Shown: one piece after another, positions 1 through 6,860 of the stretch | How the letters are laid out: every line of letters starts with the position of its first letter | How positions within the stretch are numbered: position 1 is the first letter of the stretch | Assembly: GCA_947283485.1 (NCBI GenBank) | Contig: CAMYOU010000015.1 | Span: forward strand, 1-31,667 | Reading direction: 5' to 3' | Source of the DNA: an uncultured Peptostreptococcaceae bacterium | GTDB lineage: Bacteria > Bacillota > Clostridia > Tissierellales > Peptoniphilaceae | Length of the DNA: 31,667 nucleotides | Position numbers and translations under genes: made by a program | The notes under the pieces: model-generated | The model's input: the letters and a program-made list of their open reading frames with translations, nothing else | What the model was told of the DNA's origin: nothing | Databases searched by the model: none

Positions 1-48
1 TACACCCATAAGGTTTCGTCGGCAGCGTCAGATGTGTATAAGAGACAG
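1..48. other. Illumina Nextera adapter left on the contig end
   Basis: Bases 16-48 match the 33-base Nextera read-1 transposon end, finishing in the 19-base mosaic end AGATGTGTATAAGAGACAG at 30-48. Bases 1-5 (TACAC) match the end of the P5 flow-cell oligo, and the ten bases between (6-15, CCATAAGGTT) sit where a 10-base i5 index belongs. The order P5 tail, index, transposon end is that of a library molecule, so genomic sequence starts at base 49. Nothing biological should be called here. Confidence 0.97.
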
Positions 49-49
49 C

Positions 50-139
50 TTCGATGCGATGATCGCGTCGGAGTTTTTTTATTTTGATCGGGAAATCAAT
101 GTATGGGTACTTCGTACCCTGATTTTCAGGATGAATTGA
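50..139 (+). CDS. 3' end of a truncated upstream gene (partial)
   Basis: A frame open from the first genomic codon (50) to a TGA at 137-139 encodes about 29 residues ending in VWVLRTLIFRMN. It stops two bases before the ribosome binding site of the next gene, which is the spacing expected within an operon, and its codons look like those of the neighbours. The 5' part is lost at the contig end. The product is not recognisable from so short a tail, and it could be a chance open frame. Confidence 0.35.
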   Translation, partial: FDAMIASEFFYFDREINVWVLRTLIFRMN

Positions 140-150
140 TAGGAGTAAGG

Positions 151-810
151 ATGAAGACTTATGAAAATGCGTTTCATCATGGTCATCTCTATATTGAGAT
201 AGAGGATGGCGACTTATGGGATGGCGTCGTTCAAAACATAGAAGCTCTCTTTCAAGAGACGAAAAGACCGCTGCAGACGGGTGTGTTTTCGGATGACGTT
301 GAACGTATCCGTCTCCTCATGAAGTGCGGATTTCTTAGAAAACGTCGGTGTTATGAGATCGAGGTGCGGCGATCGGATCTCTTGGTTCAACCGTCCGAAA
401 ATGCTCGTAAGCTTCTCGAGGCGAATGAAGGCAGTGCGTCTTACGCGGCGTGCGCACAGATGATGTTTCGCGCGTATGCCCGCACACATGCCGAAGTGAA
501 TCCTCTCACGGCGACGTTCGAGGAATTCATCCAAATCTTGCCTGCGAACGCGGTGTTTATGGAGAGGGACGGCGAGATCCGCGCGCTTGCTTTTGTCGAA
601 AAGAATGAAATCGCCTATCTTGCGTCCGATTCGCCCGAAGACCTGCCGAGTTTTTTCGCTTCGCTTCTTACGCGGATGTTTTCGCAGTATGAGTATATTT
701 TCTTTGAAGCGGACGATATTGATCCGACGGCGATGGCACTTAAGCACCTCTTTGCCGTGCGACCGTCGGTCTCTTTTGATACGTATGTCAAGACGGGAGC
801 AAAGACGTAA
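151..810 (+). CDS. GNAT-like N-acetyltransferase family protein
   Basis: The product has 219 residues. The start at 151 is preferred over the longer frame from 103 because AGGAG lies at 141-145, five bases upstream. The N-terminal half ends in a segment typical of GNAT acyltransferases (RLLMKCGFLRKRRCYEIEVRR), where a helix leads into a GF-x-x-x-x-x-YE strand. The C-terminal half (about residues 90-215) repeats a similar pattern of helix, strand (VFMERDGEIRALAFV) and helix, so the protein may hold two GNAT-like halves. No substrate can be inferred, and the acetyl-CoA pyrophosphate loop (R/Q-x-x-G-x-G/A) is not obvious, so catalytic activity is uncertain. A weak terminator follows at 854. Confidence 0.55.
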   Translation: MKTYENAFHHGHLYIEIEDGDLWDGVVQNIEALFQETKRPLQTGVFSDDVERIRLLMKCGFLRKRRCYEIEVRRSDLLVQPSENARKLLEANEGSASYAACAQMMFRAYARTHAEVNPLTATFEEFIQILPANAVFMERDGEIRALAFVEKNEIAYLASDSPEDLPSFFASLLTRMFSQYEYIFFEADDIDPTAMALKHLFAVRPSVSFDTYVKTGAKT

Positions 811-853
811 GGAAGTTGTGATCGCATCACGGACTCTCAAATAAAAAGCTATG

Positions 854-885
854 AGGAGGACTAGAGCCTTTACCTCCTTTTTTTG
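854..885 (+). terminator. Weak rho-independent terminator after the GNAT-like gene
   Basis: AGGAGG (854-859) can pair with CCTCCT (873-878) across a 13-base loop and is followed by a run of T. The stem is short, so termination may be partial. Confidence 0.5.
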
Positions 886-903
886 TATCTCTACGGAGAT
901 GAA

Positions 904-914
904 TGTGGTACAAT
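904..914 (+). promoter_or_regulatory. Extended -10 promoter for lrgAB
   Basis: TGTGG (904-908) runs directly into TACAAT (909-914), a good sigma-A -10 hexamer with the TGn extension. No convincing -35 is seen 16-18 bases upstream. The same 17-base string, ATGAATGTGGTACAATA, recurs at 2248-2264 before the next transcription unit, which supports a promoter role. The transcript would carry a leader of roughly 115 bases before the TTG start at 1038. Confidence 0.55.
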
Positions 915-937
915 AGCACAGGTTCTATTCCGTGCAT

Positions 938-988
938 GGTATTTCGGGTTCGATCTCATCTTGCAATCGTGAGCTTGTGATCGATACC
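938..988 (+). promoter_or_regulatory. Structured 5' leader of lrgAB
   Basis: Nested complementary segments occur between the promoter and lrgA: GGTAT (938-942) with ATACC (984-988), CGATC (951-955) with GATCG (979-983), and CTCA (955-958) with TGAG (970-973). Together they could form an interrupted hairpin. It matches no riboswitch I recognise and has no terminator T-run, so any regulation would be at translation or stability. Confidence 0.35.
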
Positions 989-1037
989 GCGTGAGCGTGC
1001 ATATCGCAATGGACGAAGTTTTGATTGGAGGATCAAA

Positions 1038-1406
1038 TTGAAGTATGTAAAACAATTCGGAATCATTCTCACGATTTCTTTGATCAGTGAGATGTTCCAT
1101 GAATGGATTCCTCTCCCGATCCCCGCGAGTATTTACGGCATTGTCTTGCTCTTTGTATGCTTGCAAACGAAAATGATTCGCGTTTCGTCGATACGGGAAA
1201 CGAGCATGTTTTTGATTGAGATCATGCCCCTCATGTTTATACCTGCCGCGGTGGGTCTTGTTGAAGTGTTGGACATTTTGCAATCGGCATTATTCGCCTA
1301 CATAATCATCACGCTTGTTTCCACGTTTACAGTCATGGGTGCTTCCGGCAGATTGACACAATCTTTGATCCGTCGTAAAGCGGAAAGGAAGACCATCGAT
1401 GAATGA
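1038..1406 (+). CDS. lrgA: CidA/LrgA family membrane protein
   Basis: The product has 122 residues and starts at TTG 1038, six bases after GGAGG (1027-1031). It is almost entirely hydrophobic, with about four membrane segments, and carries the family pattern PIPASIYGIVLLF near residues 27-40 and a conserved mid-protein MPLMFIPAAVGL. LrgA/CidA proteins are small holin-like membrane proteins. In several Firmicutes the LrgAB/PftAB pair takes up pyruvate, and in staphylococci it modulates murein hydrolase release and cell death. The gene overlaps lrgB by eight bases, so the two should be translated together and probably form one complex. Which role applies here cannot be read from sequence. No LytSR-type sensor pair is visible in the window. 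Confidence 0.85.
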   Translation: MKYVKQFGIILTISLISEMFHEWIPLPIPASIYGIVLLFVCLQTKMIRVSSIRETSMFLIEIMPLMFIPAAVGLVEVLDILQSALFAYIIITLVSTFTVMGASGRLTQSLIRRKAERKTIDE

Positions 1407-2091
1407 TTTTTTTCAAAAATCCGTCTATTTTGGCGTTGTCATTACGTTCATTTCGTACGGACTGGGTCTTTTCTTGAAAAATAAATACAAGAAGCCGATT
1501 TTTAATCCGCTTCTCTTCGCGATTCTTTTCACGATTTTCAGTCTATCGATCTTTCGTGTCGATTATCACCTGTATTTTGAGGGATCGAAATACATCAGTT
1601 ATTTGCTTACGCCGGCGACAATCTGTCTTGCGGTTCCGCTGTATGAACAGTTTGAACGCATGAAAGAGAACGTTACGGCGATTCTCATCGGTATTTTTAC
1701 GGGTGTCATTACGAGCCTTGGAACAGTCTTTTTGTTATCGTTCTTCTTCCGTCTGAATCATGCCTTCTATGTGACGCTCTTGCCCAAATCAATCACGACG
1801 GCAATCGGGATCGGAGTGAGCGAAGAACTCGGAGGCTATGTCCCGTTAACGGTTGCGGTCATTATTCTGACCGGTGTGCTCGGGAATATTTTTGCGGAGA
1901 GCATTTGTAAACTCTTTCACATCACGGAGCCGATTGCCAAAGGGATCGCGATCGGTTCTGCTTCTCACGCGATCGGCACGTCCAAAGCCATGGAAATCGG
2001 AGAAATCGAGGGCGCGATGAGCAGCTTGTCGATTGTCGTTTCGGGACTTGTCACCGTGATTTTTGCAAATCTCTTTGCACATATGCTCTAG
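1399..2091 (+). CDS. lrgB: LrgB/CidB family membrane protein
   Basis: The product has 230 residues, the usual length of the LrgB family. It has about six hydrophobic segments and family motifs in the second half: LLPKSITTAIGIGVSEELGG around residues 131-150, and GSASHAIGTSKA followed by GAMSSLSIVVSG in the last third. It overlaps the end of lrgA and is its obligate partner in the anti-holin or pyruvate-uptake model. A terminator-like hairpin downstream (2163-2218) closes the two-gene operon. Confidence 0.88.
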   Translation: MNDFFQKSVYFGVVITFISYGLGLFLKNKYKKPIFNPLLFAILFTIFSLSIFRVDYHLYFEGSKYISYLLTPATICLAVPLYEQFERMKENVTAILIGIFTGVITSLGTVFLLSFFFRLNHAFYVTLLPKSITTAIGIGVSEELGGYVPLTVAVIILTGVLGNIFAESICKLFHITEPIAKGIAIGSASHAIGTSKAMEIGEIEGAMSSLSIVVSGLVTVIFANLFAHML

Positions 2092-2162
2092 TTTCTTCTT
2101 TGAAGAAAGGAATAGATGGAAAAATTTCGGCGTGATCGCGCGGCGTTGTCCTTTGTTTTATG

Positions 2163-2218
2163 AAATGCCATTGCAGGAAGTTTCCATTGCGAACTTTCGA
2201 GGGATGGCATTTTTGTTT
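2163..2218 (+). terminator. Terminator after lrgAB
   Basis: AAATGCCAT (2163-2171) pairs perfectly with ATGGCATTT (2204-2212), followed by a T-rich tract interrupted by one G. The 32-base interior has a secondary imperfect stem (GAAGTT with AACTTTC). The rest of 2092-2286 holds only the next promoter and ribosome binding site. Confidence 0.65.
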
Positions 2219-2240
2219 TTTTGGTGAAAGCTTCATCTGC

Positions 2241-2268
2241 TTGACACATGAATGTGGTACAATACGGT
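2241..2268 (+). promoter_or_regulatory. Promoter of the LspA-like gene and secA region
   Basis: TTGACA lies at 2241-2246. The best -10 by sequence, TACAAT at 2258-2263 with a TGTGG extension, is only 11 bases from it, too short for a paired -35/-10. Two readings remain: an extended -10 promoter at TACAAT acting without a -35, or TTGACA with a 16-base spacer to the poorer TACGGT (2263-2268). The repeat of the TACAAT block at 909 favours the first. Confidence 0.5.
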
Positions 2269-2286
2269 AGGAATAAGGAGGTAAGA

Positions 2287-2916
2287 ATGCGGTTTTTACG
2301 AGGACTTCTCTATACGCTGGCGTGGCTTGTGCTACCATTTTACGGGAGTGTGCGCGGCGCGAATCTCGCGGGTCTCTTGCCGGCGTTTGTTTTCATGTGG
2401 GCGATCGGGATTTTTCTCGCGGGATATTATGATAAGGAGGCTTTTTCAAAGTCCAAGCGTCTTCTTGCGATTGTGATCCTCTGTCTATGCGATCAGGCGG
2501 CGAAACTCGTCGTACATTTTTCCCTCACGGGGGCGAAAGTGCTCGTGCCGGGTGCGATGGCGATCGAGGAATTAAAAAATGTCCACAACAGTGCCATTAC
2601 CTCATATCTCGGACTTACGGTGCCCGCTTGGGGGATGGCAATCGTGAAGATTGCGGGTCTTGCACTTCTCTACTATGTCCTCACGGAGTCGTTTCGCGAG
2701 TCGGGAGAGGATGCGAACAGTTCGATCGGCACGATTCTCCTCTTCGGGGGCGGTGTTGCAAGCGTCTTGGATACGGTTTTTTGGGGATACACACTCGATT
2801 GGTTCCGCTTGGACGGGTTTTTTACGATGGATCTCAAAGATCTTTGGATCACCCTTGCAATCGGTGCCTTTGTTCTCTATTTTTGGAAGCATCGAAAATC
2901 ATCTCAAAGCGCATAA
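2287..2916 (+). CDS. Divergent signal peptidase II-like (LspA-family) membrane protein
   Basis: The product has 209 residues. The start at ATG 2287 follows AAGGAGG (2275-2281) by five bases; the upstream ATG at 2248 lies inside the promoter. Several membrane segments are visible (near residues 5-20, 28-46, 58-77, 113-132, 146-162, 186-200). It resembles lipoprotein signal peptidase by its pattern: CDQAAKLVV at 68-76 matches the family DQ-x-x-K box, HNSA at 100 matches the NxGA region, and GGGVASVLD at 154-162 matches the GGAxGNxxDR box. Asp162, and Asp182 or Asp185, stand where the two catalytic aspartates belong. The N-terminus is longer than usual, and the canonical Asn and Arg of NxxDR are replaced. 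The four lipoproteins in this window need an LspA, but this may be a paralogue with another substrate. Confidence 0.6.
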   Translation: MRFLRGLLYTLAWLVLPFYGSVRGANLAGLLPAFVFMWAIGIFLAGYYDKEAFSKSKRLLAIVILCLCDQAAKLVVHFSLTGAKVLVPGAMAIEELKNVHNSAITSYLGLTVPAWGMAIVKIAGLALLYYVLTESFRESGEDANSSIGTILLFGGGVASVLDTVFWGYTLDWFRLDGFFTMDLKDLWITLAIGAFVLYFWKHRKSSQSA

Positions 2917-2918
2917 AA

Positions 2919-2947
2919 TTGTGATTTGATGGTTTTTTTGGTAAAAT
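2919..2947 (+). promoter_or_regulatory. Sigma-A promoter of secA
   Basis: TTGTGA (2919-2924), a 17-base spacer and TAAAAT (2942-2947), with TGG just before the -10. The longest secA frame begins at 2926, inside this promoter, which argues for the TTG start at 2980. Confidence 0.7.
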
Positions 2948-2979
2948 ATTTGTTTAGTGGTATAGAAAGAAGGGATACT

Positions 2980-5712
2980 TTGAGTTTACTAAAAAGTTTG
3001 TTCGGCGATTCCTCTGAGCGTGAGATTAAGAAGATTCGACCGCTTGTTGACAAGATTCTTGGTTTGGAAAGTGAGATGGCTGAGCTTTCGGATGAAGCGT
3101 TGCGCGGGAAAACGGAAGAATTTAAGAAACGTCTTTCCGAGGGAGAGACGGTGGATGATTTATTGGTCGAGGCGTTTGCGGTCGTCCGCGAGGCGGCATG
3201 GCGTACGCTCGGCATGAAGCACTATCCGGTACAGCTCATGGGCGGCATTATTCTCCACCAGGGAAGAATTGCGGAGATGAAGACCGGTGAGGGCAAGACG
3301 CTCGTAGCAACTTTGCCGGCATATCTCAATGCGCTTTCCGGAAAAGGCGTCCACATCGTCACGGTCAACGACTATCTCGCGAGCCGCGACAAAGAGTGGA
3401 TGGGGAAAGTTTATGAGTTTCTGGGGATGACGGTCGGTTGTATCATCTACGGTCTCACCACACCGGAACGTCAAGCCGCTTACAATGCGGATATCACCTA
3501 CGGAACCAACAATCAATTCGGCTTTGACTACTTAAGAGACAATATGGTGCTCTACGAGTCGGAGAAAGTACAGAGAGATCTCTATTATGCGATCGTGGAC
3601 GAGGTCGACTCGATCCTCATCGATGAAGCGCGTACCCCGCTTATCATTTCCGGTGCGGGGGATGATTCGACGGATCTCTATGTGCGTGCGGATACCTTTG
3701 TGAAGACGCTCACGGGACGTACGCTGGATCCGGAGGAATCGGAGTCGTCCGATCCCTTTGATCGCACGATGAAAGTCGAGACGGTGGATTACATCGTCGA
3801 CGAGAAAAAACGCACGGCAAGCCTCACGGAGCAGGGCACGGAGAAAGCGGAGCGCTATTTCGGCGTTGAGAACTTCTCGGATCCTGAGAACATGGAACTT
3901 GCACACCATGTCAATCAGGCACTCAAGGCGCATTATACGATGCACCGCGACATCAACTATGTCGTCAAGGATGACGAGGTGCTCATCGTCGACGAGTTTA
4001 CGGGGCGCATTATGCAAGGTCGCCGCTATAGCGACGGACTGCATCAGGCAATCGAAGCCAAAGAGCATGTAACGGTTAAGAGCGAGTCGAAGACCCTTGC
4101 AACGATTACATTCCAGAACTATTTCCGCATGTTCACGAAACTTGCCGGCATGACCGGTACGGCGAAGACGGAGGAAAACGAGTTTCGAGAGATCTACAAT
4201 ATGGATGTCGTCGAGATTCCGACGAACCGTCCCGTTATCCGCGAAGATGCGAACGACGAGATTTATTACGATACGGATGATAAATTCCGTGCGGTGGTCG
4301 AGGAGATTATCCGTCGTCACGAAACAGGTCAGCCGATTCTCGTCGGTACGATCACGATTGAAAACTCGGAGAAACTTTCGTCGATGCTCAAGCGTCGCGG
4401 GATCAAGCACCAAGTTCTAAACGCCAAATTCCACGAGAAAGAAGCGGAGATCATCGCACAGGCGGGGCGTTTCGGCTCAGTCACGATCGCGACGAACATG
4501 GCAGGCCGCGGTACAGATATTATCCTTGGCGGCAATCCGGATTTCCTCGCACGTCACGACATGCGTGCGAAACAATACGCGCCCGAGATCATCGAGCAGC
4601 TCGATAGTTTCCTCCCCACGGAGGATCCCGATATCCTCGCCGCACGCGAAGTCTATAAGAAACTCTATGATCGATACAAAGCGGAGACGGACGCCGAAGC
4701 GAAGAAAGTCGTCGAAGTTGGCGGACTCTACATTCTCGGAACCGAGCGTCACGAATCGCGCCGCATCGACAATCAGCTGCGCGGCCGTTCCGGCCGTCAG
4801 GGAGATCCCGGCGCGTCCAAATTCTTCATCTCGCTCTCGGACGATCTCATGCGTCTATTCGGCGGTGAAACCGTGCAGAAATTTATGGGCTCGGACTACG
4901 AGGACGATGGCAAGCCGATCAAGGCAAAAGTCTTTTCCACGGTCATCGAGCGTGCACAGAAGCGCGTCGAATCGAACAACTTTGCACTGCGCAAACACGT
5001 CCTCCAATACGACGACGTCATGAACAAACAGAGAAATGTCATCTACGAGGAACGCCGCCGCGTGCTCGAAGGCGAGAATATGAAAGACGATATCTTAAGA
5101 ATGATCGAGAACGTCTTTACGCACGGCATCGCGTTCTACACGCAAGACGAAGCGCATCCCGACTACGAGGGACTCATGAATTTCCTCTCGACCCTGCATC
5201 TCGATCTCTCGAACATCGACGAGAGCAAAGTGAGAGGTGCATCGAGAGCGGAACTTACGAACTATCTCATCGACTATGCGAAAGCGTTCTATGCGGATAA
5301 AGAAAAGAAAATCACCCCCGCTGTGCTTCGTGAACTCGAGCGCATGCTCGTCCTGCGCGTCGTCGACACCAAGTGGATGGATCATATCGACGCGATGGAT
5401 CAATTGCGTCAAGGCATTGGTCTGAGGGCATATGGACAAGAGGATCCCGTCCGCGCATATGCCAACGAAGGCTATGATATGTTTGAAGAGATGAATGCAG
5501 CCATTCAAGAGGATGTCGTGCGTTGGCTCTTCGCCCTTACGCCGGAGACCGACACCACGCGCAAACGCGTCGCACGCGAGGTTTCCAATGCCGACAAGGA
5601 TCGCGCGACGGAACAGAAGACCGTCGTCAAAGGCAAACGCATCGGCAGGAACGATCCGTGTCCTTGCGGCAGCGGCAAGAAATATAAGAAATGCTGCGGC
5701 AAGAATCTCTAA
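2980..5712 (+). CDS. secA: Preprotein translocase ATPase SecA
   Basis: The product has 910 residues from a TTG start at 2980, giving the N-terminus MSLLKSLFGD typical of the family. AGAAGGGA lies just upstream. SecA drives secretory proteins through SecYEG by ATP hydrolysis. Visible parts in order: Walker A GEGKT (about residues 103-107), the DEAD-type box DEVD (about 207-210) followed by SILIDEARTPLIISG, the preprotein cross-linking domain, the second nucleotide-binding fold with TNMAGRGTDI and the arginine-finger region GRSGRQGDPG, the helical scaffold and wing, and a C-terminal zinc knuckle CPCGSGKKYKKCC. Length and motifs are complete. SecE, another translocon part, is encoded at 26919. 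prfB follows nine bases after the stop with its own strong ribosome binding site, so the two are probably co-transcribed, as in many Firmicutes. Confidence 0.98.
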   Translation: MSLLKSLFGDSSEREIKKIRPLVDKILGLESEMAELSDEALRGKTEEFKKRLSEGETVDDLLVEAFAVVREAAWRTLGMKHYPVQLMGGIILHQGRIAEMKTGEGKTLVATLPAYLNALSGKGVHIVTVNDYLASRDKEWMGKVYEFLGMTVGCIIYGLTTPERQAAYNADITYGTNNQFGFDYLRDNMVLYESEKVQRDLYYAIVDEVDSILIDEARTPLIISGAGDDSTDLYVRADTFVKTLTGRTLDPEESESSDPFDRTMKVETVDYIVDEKKRTASLTEQGTEKAERYFGVENFSDPENMELAHHVNQALKAHYTMHRDINYVVKDDEVLIVDEFTGRIMQGRRYSDGLHQAIEAKEHVTVKSESKTLATITFQNYFRMFTKLAGMTGTAKTEENEFREIYNMDVVEIPTNRPVIREDANDEIYYDTDDKFRAVVEEIIRRHETGQPILVGTITIENSEKLSSMLKRRGIKHQVLNAKFHEKEAEIIAQAGRFGSVTIATNMAGRGTDIILGGNPDFLARHDMRAKQYAPEIIEQLDSFLPTEDPDILAAREVYKKLYDRYKAETDAEAKKVVEVGGLYILGTERHESRRIDNQLRGRSGRQGDPGASKFFISLSDDLMRLFGGETVQKFMGSDYEDDGKPIKAKVFSTVIERAQKRVESNNFALRKHVLQYDDVMNKQRNVIYEERRRVLEGENMKDDILRMIENVFTHGIAFYTQDEAHPDYEGLMNFLSTLHLDLSNIDESKVRGASRAELTNYLIDYAKAFYADKEKKITPAVLRELERMLVLRVVDTKWMDHIDAMDQLRQGIGLRAYGQEDPVRAYANEGYDMFEEMNAAIQEDVVRWLFALTPETDTTRKRVAREVSNADKDRATEQKTVVKGKRIGRNDPCPCGSGKKYKKCCGKNL

Positions 5713-5721
5713 GGAGGAACG

Positions 5722-6829
5722 ATGGAACTTTTTGAAATCAAAAATCGCCTCGGGAAGATGAAAGCGGAGCTTGACGCGCTCAAGGTGTCTCTTTGACCTC
5801 GAGGCGAAAGAAAACGAACGCCATACGCTCGAACAAGAAACGCTAAGAGCCGATTTTTGGGATGATGCGACCGCCGCACAGGCGACGATGGCAAAACTCA
5901 ATGGGGTAAAAGACGAGATCGAGCCTCTGGAATCTTTTGCGGAAAAACTCGAAGATGCCTTTCTCACTCTGGAACTCATCGAAGAGGAACCGGATGAAGG
6001 ACTCGAGGAGGAACTTTCCGGGAGTGTGGAAACCCTCGAAAAAGACTACGACAAACTCTTTCTCGCGACACTGCTCTCGGGCGAATACGACAAGAACGAC
6101 GCGATCCTGTCGATCCATGCGGGCGCAGGCGGAACGGAGGCGCAGGACTGGGCGGCGATGCTTGCCCGTATGTATGCGCGCTATGTTGAACGATCCGGGT
6201 TTACACTCGAGGAGCTCGACGAGAACAGAGATGTCGAGGCGGGGCTCAAGTCGATCACCTATCTCGTACACGGGAAGAACGCCTATGGCTATCTCAAGAC
6301 CGAGAAGGGCGTCCACAGACTCGTGCGCATCTCGCCTTTTGACAGTGCCAAGAGACGCCACACGAGCTTCGCTTCCGTCGACGTCACCCCGGATCTGCCG
6401 GACGACGTCGAGATCGAGATCAACCCCGAGGATTTGCGCATCGACACTTATCGTTCGAGCGGTAAGGGTGGGCAACATGTCAACAAGACTGACAGTGCCG
6501 TGCGCATCACACACATTCCGACGGGCGTGGTCGTACAGTGTCAGAACGAACGGTCCCAGTTTCAGAACAAGGATCGCGCGATGAAGATGCTCTACGCCAA
6601 GCTCTTACAGATTCGCGAGGAGGAAAAACGGGAGACGATCGAGGACATCCAGGGGCAATACTCTCAGATTGCTTGGGGCAGTCAGATCCGTTCCTATGTC
6701 TTCCACCCGTATACACTCGTGAAAGATCACAGGACGGGCTATGAAGTCGGCAATGTGCAAGCCGTCATGGACGGAGAGATTCAGGGCTTTATCGATGCAA
6801 GCCTCAGAAAACAATTGGGGGACTCCTAG
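5722..6829 (+). CDS. prfB: Peptide chain release factor 2 (programmed +1 frameshift)
   Basis: Translation starts at ATG 5722 after AAGGAGG (5711-5717) and meets an in-frame TGA at codon 25 (5794-5796). The context CTT TGA C, with an internal Shine-Dalgarno-like AAGGTG just upstream, is the classic autoregulatory RF2 shift site. Skipping one T resumes at GAC 5795 and gives a 368-residue protein, the normal RF2 length. RF2 recognises UGA and UAA stop codons and triggers peptide release. The codon-reading SPF motif is at residues 204-206 and the catalytic GGQ at 249-251. When RF2 is scarce the TGA is read slowly and frameshifting rises. Gene callers that ignore the shift give a wrong start near 5771. 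The stop codon sits in the loop of the terminator. Confidence 0.97.
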
Positions 6830-6843
6830 AGTCCCTTTTTTTG
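6819..6843 (+). terminator. Terminator of secA-prfB overlapping the prfB stop
   Basis: GGGACT (6819-6824) pairs with AGTCCC (6830-6835), followed by eight T residues. The loop contains the TAG stop of prfB at 6827-6829. A terminating ribosome would cover the hairpin, so coupling between termination of translation and of transcription is possible. Confidence 0.8.
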
Positions 6844-6860
6844 CAAGAAGGGAAAAGAAG

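Noticed and set aside
2116..2163. 15-codon open frame after lrgB with AAAGGA upstream
   Set aside because: It overlaps the first arm of the terminator hairpin, has no recognisable product and no control target within the same transcript.
899..2264. Repeat or mobile-element ends: identical 17-mer at 899-915 and 2248-2264
   Set aside because: The copies are direct, lie at promoter positions of two adjacent transcription units, and have no transposase between them (lrgA and lrgB only). A shared promoter motif explains them better.
3532..4413. Long minus-strand open frame (293 codons) inside secA
   Set aside because: It is antisense to a fully conserved gene, has no ribosome site, and its low-complexity Arg/His/Ile-rich sequence is a codon-bias shadow. 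Similar shadows at 5095-5979, 7574-8452, 10482-11327 and 22378-23160 were left out for the same reason.
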